Of a stretch of DNA of 64,000 nucleotides, positions 22,701 to 30,850 are shown in pieces; the first letter of the stretch is position 1, and each line of letters opens with the position of its first letter. The translations under genes were made by a program, and so were the position numbers. This DNA is from Trichopria drosophilae (Eukaryota > Arthropoda > Insecta > Hymenoptera > Diapriidae), in the NCBI GenBank assembly GCA_030407085.1, contig CM059585.1:6689001-6753000 (forward strand), in the 5' to 3' direction. The notes under the pieces were generated by a model. The model made no database searches, was not told the DNA's origin, and was given only the letters and a program-made list of their open reading frames with translations.

Positions 22701-23699
22701 GATATAAAACTATAATTCTTTCTAAACACAAAAGAAAAATCGAAAGTGCGAGATGATTTATAGCCCACGATTTTTTTAAGGACTTTGTTATTAAATTCAG
22801 ACATTTCACTTTTTTCGAAAGAATTTATTACGTGAAATTGATAAAAAAAATAATAAGAACTACCCCAAAACGAACGCAAAACATCGTTTATAATTTCTTA
22901 TTCCGCCATATTATGTAATGAAACCCGAATATTTACCGAGAAAAAGTGTCTTCGTTAAAGATAGTCAACACAGTTAAGATATATATTTTTTAGATAATTG
23001 AAAAGTAATATAGCGACCACAAAATTGATGACAAAACGTTAAAAAATACGAGTGTCAATCTTAGCTCTACACAATTACAATTTACAATCCCCGCCCTATG
23101 TTATACGATTCGTTCTTTTGGATTGTCCTAAGCCCCGCCCATTACTTCCCAGCATTACCCCCTCTTCCGCGAGTGTAGGGGTAACCGAAGCATTCCAATC
23201 TTTGCCGATCGCTGCCGAATAACGTAACGAAGTGAAGCAAAACGATGTGGAGGGGGTCCAAGGGAAAGAAGATAGTATAACTTTGAACAAGGCAAATGTA
23301 TAACTTAGAACGATGTTATAACTTTGTACCAAATGACTGAGGACGGGGACTGAGGTCATAAAATATATCTAATAACTAAAAAGGGTGTTTTATTTCATTT
23401 ACTGTTGATCCATTTCCACTGTTCAATTTAAAAAATAAATGAAAAAAAAACATTTGAAACATGTCAACATAATATTCGAAATAAATATAAATACGAAACA
23501 AAAATATTTATAATGGAGCTAAAGTAATGAAATGTTACCAATATCCAATATCATTAAACAAAGTCGATATTTATATTTATGAAGAAAACATTGACGAATA
23601 AAAAAGGTAAAAATTATTTACCGCTATCATGTACAGCTGAGCAATTTTGTACTCCTCGACCGACAGCGGAAGTGGTATTCGATACTCCTTTATCAACAT
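1671..23699 (-). CDS. rdgB: retinal degeneration B / PITPNM phosphatidylinositol transfer protein, whole gene (19 coding exons)
   Basis: This gene encodes a multidomain lipid transfer protein that exchanges phosphatidylinositol and phosphatidic acid between ER and plasma membrane at contact sites; in flies it sustains phototransduction. Joining the exons listed separately gives about 1,261 residues with every phase matching, within the usual family length. Domains in order: PITP fold (about 1-262, beginning [12 protein letters not shown]); acidic FFAT motif EYFDCQE (405-411), which in this family binds the ER protein VAP; GDSIG (635-639); DDHD domain (about 700-905) with D853, H875 and D883 as candidate name-giving residues; LNS2 domain (about 1035-1200), where the lipin-type catalytic motif is replaced by SIDGS. 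The start ATG opens the conserved N terminus. A good acceptor at 23733 puts 33 nt of 5' UTR in this exon, so the promoter lies further right. The identity is secure; the last exon is tentative. Confidence 0.95.
2358..2698 (-). CDS. rdgB: rdgB coding exon 18 (LNS2 end and basic tail)
   Basis: This exon encodes residues 1129-1241. It contains [20 protein letters not shown] and [14 protein letters not shown], which close LNS2, then the tail [16 protein letters not shown] seen in the family. The frame stays open past 2358, but a GTAAGC donor there and the expected further tail argue for one more exon. The acceptor is AGTACAG. Confidence 0.93.
2722..2902 (-). CDS. rdgB: rdgB coding exon 17 (LNS2)
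   Basis: This exon encodes residues 1068-1128: [20 protein letters not shown], then [19 protein letters not shown] and [27 protein letters not shown] is the LNS2/HAD core. The acceptor is TAAATCAG and the donor GTAACT. Confidence 0.95.
2964..3113 (-). CDS. rdgB: rdgB coding exon 16 (LNS2 start)
   Basis: This exon encodes residues 1018-1067: [35 protein letters not shown] and [13 protein letters not shown]. The SIDGS motif at 1041-1045 occupies the position of the lipin DxDxT catalytic motif and lacks its first Asp. That agrees with LNS2 in this family sensing phosphatidic acid rather than hydrolysing it. The acceptor is TTTTTAG and the donor GTATGT. Confidence 0.95.
3166..3322 (-). CDS. rdgB: rdgB coding exon 15
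   Basis: This exon encodes residues 966-1017: [36 protein letters not shown] and [14 protein letters not shown], a beta-rich segment preceding LNS2. The acceptor is ACTTAG and the donor GTAAGT. Confidence 0.94.
3383..3491 (-). CDS. rdgB: rdgB coding exon 14
   Basis: This exon encodes residues 930-965: [20 protein letters not shown], then [16 protein letters not shown]. It is the conserved bridge between DDHD and LNS2. The acceptor is TTAATAG and the donor GTACGT. Confidence 0.93.
3559..3821 (-). CDS. rdgB: rdgB coding exon 13 (DDHD C-terminal part)
   Basis: This exon encodes residues 842-929. It begins [20 protein letters not shown] and contains [19 protein letters not shown], the most recognisable DDHD segment. 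Asp853, His875 and Asp883 are the candidate residues that give the domain its name. It ends with the conserved [16 protein letters not shown] before a GTACCT donor. The acceptor, CAATTTAG, lies inside a longer open frame, so the true exon is shorter than that frame. Confidence 0.96.
4011..4163 (-). CDS. rdgB: rdgB coding exon 12 (DDHD interior)
   Basis: This exon encodes residues 791-841, [18 protein letters not shown] followed by [20 protein letters not shown] and [13 protein letters not shown]. It joins YHL of exon 11 to the WWG block of exon 13. The acceptor is ATTTTAG and the donor GTAAGT. It was recovered by splicing and phase. Confidence 0.9.
4236..4522 (-). CDS. rdgB: rdgB coding exon 11 (DDHD domain start)
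   Basis: This exon encodes residues 695-790: [47 protein letters not shown] and [11 protein letters not shown]. The DVxxFFxFGSPL-like strand and the [14 protein letters not shown] block mark the start of a DDHD domain. The acceptor is GTTTTTAG and the donor GTAAGT, phase 1. Confidence 0.96.
4595..4993 (-). CDS. rdgB: rdgB coding exon 10 (GDSIG segment)
   Basis: This exon encodes residues 562-694. It starts [11 protein letters not shown] and includes [20 protein letters not shown], a lipase-like GxSxG variant with Ser637. Catalysis is not established for this family, so I call it a structural signature only. The last 40 residues are a polar linker ending in an Arg/Ser run. The acceptor is TTTTTTAG and the donor GTAAGT. 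Confidence 0.95.
5065..5227 (-). CDS. rdgB: rdgB coding exon 9
   Basis: This exon encodes residues 508-561, reading [40 protein letters not shown] and [14 protein letters not shown]. The AKKSD-TTF and RQHYP-MVG blocks are typical of PITPNM proteins. The acceptor is AATCAG and the donor GTGACT, leaving phase 2. Confidence 0.93.
5302..5487 (-). CDS. rdgB: rdgB coding exon 8
   Basis: This exon encodes residues 446-507: [20 protein letters not shown], a basic and Ser/Pro-rich stretch, then [17 protein letters not shown]. The last block is a conserved hydrophobic strand that opens the region leading to the DDHD domain. The acceptor is ATTGCAG and the donor GTTCGT; phase is 1 at both ends. Confidence 0.92.
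5876..5980 (-). CDS. rdgB: rdgB coding exon 7 (FFAT completion)
   Basis: This exon encodes residues 411-445, [18 protein letters not shown], then [17 protein letters not shown]. Its first Glu completes EYFDCQE. The acceptor is GTACAG and the donor GTAATG. The open frame running the opposite way over 5803-6066 is a shadow: the minus reading fits the family and both neighbouring phases. Confidence 0.92.
5981..6399. other. rdgB intron 6, 3' portion next to exon 7
   Basis: This is unremarkable A+T-rich intron sequence between exon 7 and the minisatellite. I see no gene in it. Confidence 0.5.
6400..9235. repeat. minisatellite array, about 30 units of roughly 92 bp, in rdgB intron 6
   Basis: A unit of 90-92 bp repeats from about 6400 to 9235. 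The landmark GTTGAATAC recurs near 6968, 7061, 7152, 7243, 7336, 7428, 7518, 7609 and on to 9172. Each unit holds a short palindrome, GAATAC-GGAT-GTATTC, then TTTTGTTTTTGAAA and GGATTGAAATGAATACA. A few units are shortened (near 7850-7920 and 8145-8165). Many open frames of 60-134 codons cover the array, mostly on the minus strand; they follow from the repeat and I do not annotate them as genes. Confidence 0.93.
10275..11303. mobile_element. 1.03-kb non-autonomous DNA element with terminal inverted repeats
   Basis: The left end, CCCAATAAACGAGTTCGTGT at 10275, is matched in inverted orientation at 11303, and the match runs about 30 bp through GCAAAAATTT. The interior repeats CATTCGAATATG/CATACGATTT-like words in both orientations and has no coding capacity. 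No clear target-site duplication is visible. It lies in rdgB intron 6, between exon 6 and the minisatellite. Confidence 0.75.
11770..11945 (-). CDS. rdgB: rdgB coding exon 6 (linker and first part of FFAT motif)
   Basis: This exon encodes residues 352-410 and ends [13 protein letters not shown]. The acidic run and EYFDCQ make up most of the FFAT motif; its last Glu comes from the next exon across a 5.8-kb intron. The acceptor is TTATAG and the donor GTAAAT. FFAT motifs recruit RdgB proteins to ER contact sites through VAP. Confidence 0.94.
12034..12415 (-). CDS. rdgB: rdgB coding exon 5 (end of PITP domain and linker)
   Basis: This exon encodes residues 225-351. It finishes the PITP domain ([20 protein letters not shown], then [14 protein letters not shown] and LRKKMG) and enters a linker rich in Asp, Glu, Ser, Thr and Pro with no visible fold, as expected between PITP and FFAT. 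The acceptor is AACAG and the donor GTAAGG; the exon leaves phase 2. Confidence 0.96.
12783..12900 (-). CDS. rdgB: rdgB coding exon 4 (PITP domain)
   Basis: This exon encodes residues 186-224 and part of 225: [19 protein letters not shown], then [20 protein letters not shown]. The VEFxYWGMQ-LEKFIH block is specific to the PITP fold. The acceptor is TTTTTTAG and the donor GTAGGC. It is too short to appear as a free-standing open frame and was found by following the phase. Confidence 0.93.
12986..13275. mobile_element. 290-bp MITE with CACGGAGAAAAAT ends
   Basis: The left end CACGGAGAAAAAT and the right end ATTTTTCTCCGTG are inverted copies, and the subterminal sequence (GCTGGATTAGCTGAT against its inverse) also pairs. 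The interior carries repeated CCGCTAAAT/GCTGATTTAGC words. It fills most of the 404-bp intron 3 of rdgB and stops about 30 bp from exon 3. Confidence 0.75.
13305..13444 (-). CDS. rdgB: rdgB coding exon 3 (PITP domain)
   Basis: This exon encodes residues 139-185, reading [32 protein letters not shown] and ADVQ. The KEEDP and RGPL blocks are hallmarks of the RdgB-type PITP domain. The acceptor is TTTTCAG and the donor GTAATA; the phase runs 1 to 0. A short inverted-repeat element begins about 30 bp into the following intron. Confidence 0.94.
13445..14180. other. rdgB intron 2, 3' end next to exon 3
   Basis: A+T-rich intron sequence; I see nothing functional here beyond the splice acceptor at 13445. 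Confidence 0.5.
14181..14415. mobile_element. pogo/mariner-like MITE, copy 1 (rdgB intron 2)
   Basis: TA dinucleotides flank inverted ends that start CAGTAGTCCTTCCCTTATTC, a pattern typical of Tc1/mariner-pogo derivatives inserting at TA. The element is 235 bp including both TA copies and has no coding capacity. CTTATTCTAATTT words are repeated inside both arms. Copies 2 and 3 lie at 24138 and 32447. Confidence 0.85.
14970..15340. repeat. 172-bp tandem duplication, slightly over two units
   Basis: GTAGATTTTTAGCCGCTGAA...CCGAATCCGGG at about 14978-15012 recurs at about 15151-15184 and partially at 15322. Each unit also carries CATCACGTCTGAGAT and GAGGTTATAGTGCGTAAAAT. It is non-coding; the minus-strand open frame over it simply reads the same peptide twice. 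Confidence 0.75.
15453..15740 (+). pseudogene. broken copy of an uncharacterised arthropod gene family
   Basis: The open frame starts [15 protein letters not shown] and contains DCYFC, then jumps to [19 protein letters not shown] and [19 protein letters not shown] recall both blocks from a protein family widespread in arthropod genomes, often as repeated copies, in which they are normally separated by several hundred residues. The middle appears deleted, and the frame runs into unrelated sequence after residue 80 or so. It lies in rdgB intron 2 on the opposite strand. The function is unknown; the family link comes from memory. Confidence 0.45.
15741..17340. other. rdgB intron 2: weak inverted repeat and hairpin, no gene
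   Basis: The word GCACCTTTTAAG occurs near 16092 and, inverted in context with flanking similarity, near 16720. This suggests a decayed foldback of about 0.9 kb. A near-perfect hairpin, GGGCGCGAA / TTCGCGCCC with a 7-nt loop, lies at 16492-16516. The short open frames at 16349-16561 and 16698-16913 have no recognisable content. Confidence 0.4.
17535..17600 (+). ncRNA. degenerate hammerhead-ribozyme-like motif, retroelement end
   Basis: The sequence TTGAAGA, then GACTC-loop-GAGTC (17571-17586), then CGAAACG imitates the hammerhead core CUGANGA - stem II - GAAA. GCGACG upstream (about 17532-17537) can pair with CGTTGC after GAAA to form stem III with one G-U pair. The C before UGA and the U next to the cleavage site are changed, so activity is unlikely. 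Such motifs are known in the terminal repeats of Penelope-like elements. An A-run follows. Confidence 0.3.
17760..19968. other. rdgB intron 2, 5' part; no gene seen
   Basis: A+T-rich intron sequence. Short open frames on both strands around 18933-19264 have no recognisable content. The GTGAGT donor of exon 2 ends this stretch. Confidence 0.5.
19969..20305 (-). CDS. rdgB: rdgB coding exon 2 (PITP domain core)
   Basis: This exon encodes residues 27-138 and part of 139. It begins [11 protein letters not shown] after a TTTTTACAG acceptor and contains the class II PITP blocks [37 protein letters not shown] and [14 protein letters not shown], which form the lipid-binding sheet. The donor is GTGAGT; the exon leaves phase 1. 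The open frames on the other strand here are shadows of this exon. Confidence 0.96.
20306..23621. other. rdgB intron 1; dispersed repeat fragments
   Basis: This 3.3-kb intron holds a fragment at about 21185-21231 (GGAATAGAAAAAGGCGGCAA onward) that matches one in intron 2 at 14880-14926, so it is a dispersed repeat. ATTCAAAATGG / ATATGGCG words near 21890-22030 also occur at 34.1-34.7 kb and 57.4 kb. A GC-richer patch lies at 23090-23350. I see no gene. Confidence 0.45.
23622..23699 (-). CDS. rdgB: rdgB coding exon 1 (PITP N terminus)
   Basis: This exon encodes residues 1-26, [12 protein letters not shown] followed by [14 protein letters not shown], the canonical first strand and helix of the PITP fold. 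The ATG is at 23699. The exon ends in GCG before a GTAAAT donor, phase 0. A pyrimidine-rich acceptor (TTTCAG) ends at 23733 and leaves 33 nt of untranslated sequence before the ATG, so at least one untranslated exon should lie upstream. Confidence 0.93.
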
Positions 23700-23733
23700 C
23701 TTCGTAAATGTTCCTGGTTTACCTGGTCATCAC

Positions 23734-26700
23734 TGAAACATTAAAAGATTAAAATGACATAAGTTTCAATTTCAACGATTAATTAATATTAAAATACCGT
23801 TAAATAGGGTAAAAATTGTACATTATAGTAAATTTGGGATTCCGACAAATGTGTAATTCGATTTCCTCTAGAAATGTCGCGAATCAAATTTCATATTTGT
23901 CGAGTCTCATTGTTTATTATGGTTTTATGTTCGAAAAATTGAAAATCACTTTTTGTTTATGATTTTTTCTGCGTATTTGAATGTACATTAGATATGTAAT
24001 GTGTTTTTGTTTTGAGATTCCTAGAAACTAGAGAAGCTTAAGAAAGAAAAAACGTCGGCGTACAATCGACACCTGAAAATGTGACCAACGTAAGAAAAGC
24101 AATCAAATATCAAAGGATGTCCATGGTTTATTCCGTGTACAGTAGTCCTTCCCTTATTCTAATTTTTTCTCTTTTCCTATTCTAATATTTCCCCTCACGC
24201 ATTCTCCCCACTGACGTGAGTTGACGTGTGCATTTTCTAAATAAAAATAACGGCGCATGCGCAACAACGGAAAAAGAGACAATAGGGAGACATCAAATTT
24301 TAGTAGTGGGGGAGAGGAGAAAATTAGAATAAGGGAAGGACTACTGTACTTTTGTTAAAGTGAAGATTCTTATTCAGATTCAAACTCCGATTAACTATTC
24401 GTATCCAAATTTTTGCATTAAAATACTTCTTTTACTACCATATCGTTCGGTACAGAATGTTCGTAGTAATAAAAGTTCATCATATGAACAACTCGTTTTT
24501 CACATAAAATTTTATTTTAGACGATATATTACAATAGGGGGATAAAAGTATTTGATGGACGTTCTCTGATTAACGGATTCTTGTCATTTTCTCTAGTCAA
24601 GATATATGAGGTTAAAGTTTTAAGTATTGTGGCGGATATATGTGCATAGAGAGGTCAGCTATACCGCAAAACCTGAAACTTCATTCTCGTAAATCACTGA
24701 GGAAAATCGTCAACAAATATATTTATGCTTTGAAAAGAAAATATAATTCTATATAGGTAGATGGTCGGAAAATATGGCTTAAACTTTGTGATTGTCCTAA
24801 CTTTTAATGCCGCAGTTTTTAATATATTAGGAAGTTACGTTGTGTATTTACACTTCGGAAGCAATAAATAAATCAGTGTTATAAGTTTTAATTAAAGTAT
24901 CCTTTTTCGAAATATCGGCCGAAGCCACAGAAGCTTCGTTATGCTCATAAATTGGTGAACATGATCAATTCTTTCACTTTTCTGAAAATAAAATTGAACA
25001 GCTTTATTTAATGAAATCGCGGGTATAAAAATAAAATCACTCTACGTATGAGATGATAAAAAGTTTGTAATTGCAAGTTAAATTAATCAAATTTCAGTAA
25101 AATATTTTTATTTTAAAGCATTTTAAGCTACTTGCTTCGTGCATTATCACTTTTGCCTTAGTATTTTTACTTTTTGTGTATAAAGTCGATAAATTTTGGA
25201 GTCGGTAAAAGTTCGTTAATTTTTCACACGCCCTAAGTGCATCGAGTGGATGGCGTTAGTTACCATGTAATAAGAGCACAAAATGAACTAATGGCCATTA
25301 TCAGAATGTGCATTAACGACACCCCGGATAATGAACCTATTGTGATACTCGTATTTCAACGCATGTAATCATATGTTGCTTCGTACGTTCTCTGTGCCAC
25401 GCTCGGAATTTATTGAAATGACGCATGTAATCTACTTTATATGTCAAATATTTCGCTCGAAATTTGTATGCAGTTAGCCCAAACAAATTTCAAATTGGTC
25501 GTTATAGCTTTAGTCGTCCGACGTGATGCAATTACAAAAAAATTCGGAGTAAATTTGACTATTTTTAGCCTCTATTGCATTTTATTAATTGAGCTACTAT
25601 CCTAATAAAACGGATTTTAATCGTCAAATTAATTGGATTAACTAACTGAAAAAGTCTTTTTATACTTTCAGGTTTTCTACTCTGCGATATAACTTTAATT
25701 TGTACATAATTTATGTTAGGTCTAGTAATATAATTAAAATATAGTCTTTTCGGGATCTTCATCAAGAAAGATTCACAAAGGGAAATATTTTTAAAATATT
25801 TTGGAGGACTTTCTGCGATCTTTGGTTGGAAAATCGCCGAGATAATTATAATACGAGAACACACATTCGGCGAAATACATAGATATCAGATGATATTCAA
25901 TGAAACATTACGCTGGCGAGATAAGTCGATGCTGCCCACCATCTGTGGAGAGGGGAGGCCAATATTGAGGGGGACTATTGTAATTCTCTGTATTTGCATT
26001 TTAAACATTATTGCTTGAAATTGTTAAACATTTTAAAGTATTCTGAATACGAAAATAAGAAAAATATTCTAGTGTTTATTGATGTGAACACAATTTTCCC
26101 CGAAAAATATTAATTTTATGGTAAAGTTAGTAATGAACTCGTCAAAAACGGTTCGTAAAGAGCGCACAATATATGTGTTTTCAAATCGCAAGCAAATTTT
26201 AAAAAGACCTGAGAAATATATTTTGATTAAATGGACCTAAATAACTCAAAATTCATATATAACATCGCCTTACCAACTGAAATAGCACCGTTTTAGGTAA
26301 GTATTTTTAAATCTTTTTTATTATTATACGAATGGTTATAATTCATTAATATGAGAGTTTTGGAACGTCTGAAACAAATTATTGATTGATATTCTCCGAT
26401 TTACTTAATAAGAAATGTGGCATAAAATGCCTCTTCATTTTTCATTCTTCGCAAACACTTCTGCAAGCCATCAAGTTTCCTACTTCAGAAAAGGAATTAT
26501 TTTAAAAGATTTAATAAGGAGCTGCAATAATTATTTACTGTAAGGCAATTGATACCATATTTATACTAATTTATAAAGAATTAATATTTCTTAACCATAA
26601 TAAGTAATAAATTATGAAATTCATAAAAATGGTTTCTCTAATTGTATTCGCCATTTTTATACCTTTTATTTCATTATAAAAAATCTGAATTTTTATAAAT

Positions 26701-27980
26701 AATATGAATTTTTATTGACTAATAAAAAATAATTTAATTTACCAACCATTATATCTATAATTTATTGTGAATTTAATGACTTTCATATTGCATGAAAACA
26801 CTTCATCAAAGGACGTAAGATAGTCATTTTCGTTTCCAGTTGGATTAATTTATAACGACAGTAATTTTCATACATTTTAGTAATTTTCTGCACGGCTAGA
26901 TTATGTACTACATCTGGCAGATAACGTCTTCCATCCGAAGTTATTTCGACAGCGAAGCGCACACCAGCGAAGATGTTACGTTCGCTTAATGATAGGGATG
27001 TTGCTAATGAGACTAGTTGTTAGATAAGGAATATGTAACCTCTCTAAGGTGATACCGAGTTTCCTATTAAAATTAAAAAAAGTTAAAAAAAAAGGATAGC
27101 TCATCGGAACAATTATTCTATGCAAATGATGATAAGATTTTTTGACCACCTCTTCAATTTTAATGAAACTGTGTTTGTTTTTTTTATATGCCTTAAATAA
27201 AAACCCATCTGACATTTTTCAAAATTTTGAAAATTTTTTTAGTTGCCATCGATTCATTATTTTTGCCACTTTTTTAAAAACACATGTAACTTTTTGTGCT
27301 TCCTCTTAAATTGCCTACTTAACCTACACTGTTCAAAATTTTATGAAATTGAATGTAAGTCAAATGCCCACTGATACATTAAATATAATGAGTTGGTAAC
27401 TGAAATATATCTTAATGTGCTTAAGTCTTAGAGTAATTTTTCATTATGTTTCATATACGTAAGGAAATTAAATTTACTGTACATATACATTAAATTTAAT
27501 ATAAAATACAAAATATATTTGGAAGATGTATGTACAGGAGGCCCTCCTTTTCTATAAACAAGGCAATAACTAGACACAAATCATCAAATCAATATATTGT
27601 TACAAAACTTTTTGCATAGTAGATAAAATTAATACTGTTCCAAATTTGCCCAAAAATCGTACCTAATAACTATTCAGGAAAATATGCATGAAATAAATGT
27701 GGAAAGGTGAAGGGCGCATATCAAATCCAAAATTTGTAAACTGTTTACAATGCTTATTGGTTGTTTACGTTTTATGTTTATTATTATTTTCATTGTCCAT
27801 GCTACTTGAAAAACTTGTACCTAGCTATTAAATTAGAAGATAATAATCAGTAACTCGCGAATATTCGCCTGACGTGGATAGCACGTTTGCACTAGTAATA
27901 AGGTCGCTCTTTCCCATCCGTTTATATAATTATATTGTTTGTTGTCGTTAATTAACATAAAATCGAATTGAATTATTTTA
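23734..27980. other. gene-poor region upstream of rdgB
   Basis: Apart from the MITE at 24138-24348 this is A+T-rich sequence without a coding region I can support. If the acceptor at 23733 is used, this is the first intron of the rdgB transcript. Confidence 0.45.
24138..24348. mobile_element. pogo/mariner-like MITE, copy 2
   Basis: This copy has the same TA-flanked ends (CAGTAGTCCTTCCC) as copy 1, 211 bp in total, with a different, shorter centre. It lies upstream of rdgB, about 440 bp from the start codon. Confidence 0.85.
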
Positions 27981-27981
27981 A

Positions 27982-28239
27982 ATGTTTAAGGATAATCATG
28001 AAGAAAACCTATGCGGCTTTGCTGAGCATGTAAACTCCTACGAAGTAATTGATGAAAATGTTAACGACAATAATAACAATAGCAGTGGTGATGATGATGA
28101 TGCTGATGATGGAGATAACGACGACTACGATGATGAGGATTATACTCGTATTAAAACTGATGAACGAAGTTCAATCTTTTTCCTAATAACAGTTGCGCTC
28201 AAAAAACGCCTATTCCAAAACTACAAAACAACTGAATAA
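27982..28239 (+). other. short acidic open frame over a GAT-type microsatellite
   Basis: An 85-codon open frame starts MFKDNHEENLCGF and carries an Asn/Asp run (DDDDADDGDNDDYDDEDY) encoded by GAT/GAC triplets at about 28085-28145. Acidic N termini of this kind occur in some transposases, but no further domain follows. It is most likely a microsatellite that happens to be open; I do not call it a gene. Confidence 0.2.
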
Positions 28240-29815
28240 AACCTGAACATAAACTGCATAAAAAGTGTCCATAGCAGAAACTGCCCATAGTTTATCTGAA
28301 AAAGATATCAAAAAACAATCCATGATTTTGTTACATTTTGTATGAAAAAACTGCCATCATGTTATTACCTACAAACTGGCCGGTACATAAGTTTATTAGC
28401 AAAAATCTGTCCAGTATTTAGACGGAATTTCTACCAGGGCTACTGTACATTAAATGTTTTTTTAAGTGAAACTTAACATTCGGTAGCAGGGTTCCATTTT
28501 TTTATGAATGCGTGAAACTCTGTGGCGAATGACATTGAATTTAAGGTACATACATGACATTTTTTGCGTACAATACATTTAAGGTCTGACATTAAAAGTC
28601 ATTTATTGTCGGAATTGAAATGTGCTTTCACCACACGTTGATTAAATTTAATGTATTTCATTTTAACAACGTCGACTATCCTACAGGTAATCGAAATCTG
28701 TTTCTAAAGCCAATTGGGACCCCTAAAACCTTATTTAACGTTAGTAAGACGTTTTTACACCACAAATTCTTAAAAAAAATCATGCACGTGTAATTTTAAA
28801 TTACAAATTACCACAATTTTCTGCGTGGCATACAACTTTACGATAAAACTACTGATTTAAAAAATATGGTGCGTCACTAAAATTTCAGTAAAAAATGGTG
28901 TTTTTTAGCATTTTTTTTTCGGTTTTTTAAGGAGTGTGTTATAATTAAGTATAGTTAATATCTTTTCTCTGTACTTTTTCTATATACTAGTTTACCAAAA
29001 AATAGTACCATTTGAATTTCTGCCAAAAACTGTTTTTTTTTCGTTTGTTGTGATTATTATGCAGTTTATTGTATTTATACGGCTCAAAACAGCACTTTAT
29101 TTCGTATATCTTTTGCGTTTCATAAGAAGCTGAAATCACATGCTCCCCTAGAATATTTCCCAATTTTCGTCTCGGTGTCAATCGGGTTCACTTTATTTGG
29201 ACAAAGAATGGATGTTAAATGAACCAGTGTTTTAAATATGGACGAATGATGAACCTCCCGAATAAACATTTCCGGAGCTGTCCCTCATCAAAAGCTTCGG
29301 ACCGGATCAGGATTGTAACGCTACCGCAGATCCGTGTCAGATCCGGAACCCGGAGGTCCGGCCATCGGGGGCCGTTTCGGATCCGATCAGGATTTGGCTA
29401 TATCTAACTTTTTCCAATAAGTAAGGGGACCCAGATATGTTCCTGATCCGGCTCGTATTTGGATATCTATCGTACGGGTAACATAACCTTAAAAATATAT
29501 ATTTTGAAGAATATTTGTACAAAATGAATAAGGAATTGAAACGTCGCCAGAAAATTCGTCAAAGAGTTCAAAAACATAGATTGAAAAGAAAAAATGATCA
29601 GAATAATTATACGGATAGTAATAAGGATAAATCTGAAGAAATGGAATTTGTTTCATGTGATTCTGGTACGCAAATATAAAGTCAGTTTTTTGTATTAATA
29701 TTACCAACTTTTTATTAACAACACAGCCACACAAAAAAAAATTTTTGTTTCGGCCTGGGTTTCTCCTTATGTACTGTATGTTTTTTGGGTCGCTGAATCC
29801 GACACCGAAGTCCAT

Positions 29816-30370
29816 TTAACACTATATCCTTGTCAGGTTTTTGACACAATCTCAAAAAATAATAATTGTAAACATTCATGATATTTTAACTCGAGTACCG
29901 TCAACTTTAAGAAAAAATGTTACTCAACATAAAATGTTCCGAATCACTCGAAAAATACATCTGAATTTTTACAAAATTTGTGAAGACGATTTTAGATTTT
30001 TTGGATTTCGCCGTTTTTCGAAAAATTTAAAATGGCTCAAAAATATTTGAAAAAATTTAGACGTACTTTTCGAGTGATTCTGAACTTTTTTTGTTATATA
30101 ACTTTTTTCTTACAATTGAAGGTACACGAGTTAAAAAATCATGAATGTTTACCAATGTGTCATTTAGGATGCTATATTGGAAACGATTTGTATTGAAATT
30201 AATTTTTATAGGCCCGTAAATTTTCAGGTCGACTCTCAATTGCACAATTTTAAAAGGTTTTACGTAAAAAGAAAATGTTGTTAAAGTATTTTATCTTATT
30301 TTCACATTTTAGGATCGAATTATAGGTATTTTTTTGAGATTATGTCAAAAACCTGACGTGATAGAGTTAA
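29816..30370. mobile_element. 555-bp foldback element with TTAA ends
   Basis: The arms start TTAACACTATATCCTTGTCA on the left and, inverted, TTAACTCTATCACGTCAGG on the right, followed by TTTTTGACA(C/T)AATCTCAAAAA. Pairing continues through the centre (CATGAT, ACTCGAGTA/TACACGAGT and GAATCACTCGAAAA). TTAA at both tips is the target duplication of piggyBac-type elements. It inserted inside the element at 29257-31232. Confidence 0.75.
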
Positions 30371-30649
30371 ATGGAGCAATGTTCTTACATATTTCACTAA
30401 CATATATACGCTTTTGAGATAATCTTGAAATGACAAGACTTTTTTTCGAGAATCTTGTCAACCACCATGAAATTGAAATATATATATTCAGATCTGGTTG
30501 AGAAATTGACAAATTATTCGGTTTTTTTTTTTGTAATGATGGTTAAGGGAACTCAGGTGGCTCGGTCGATAATGTCAAATTCTACCCTAAAATGTTATCA
30601 AACTCCACTATATAATTATACAAACTTTATATACTACGACTACAAAAGT

Positions 30650-30850
30650 TAGCATTATATGTAGTCACAAAACAAATTAAAGGATTGATTGAGAATTGGA
30701 GGAGAAAGCCTGAAAGAAAACAAAACTTGTCATTTCATTTACTTGTCGTCATAACCTATTCGTCGATCATTTTTTGTGGCACGTTTTTCTCTGCCAATTC
30801 TCAATCAATCTTTCCGAAATTTGTTTTGTGACTACATATATAATGCTAAA
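30650..30850. repeat. 200-bp imperfect hairpin
   Basis: TAGCATTATATGTAGTCACA and AAACAAATT at 30650, then GATTGATTGAGAATTGG at 30683, face CCAATTCTCAATCAATC at about 30797 and AATTTGTTTTGTGACTAC followed by ATAATGCTA, ending near 30848. The arms are about 55 bp with a loop of about 95 bp. It is probably a small foldback transposon. Confidence 0.75.
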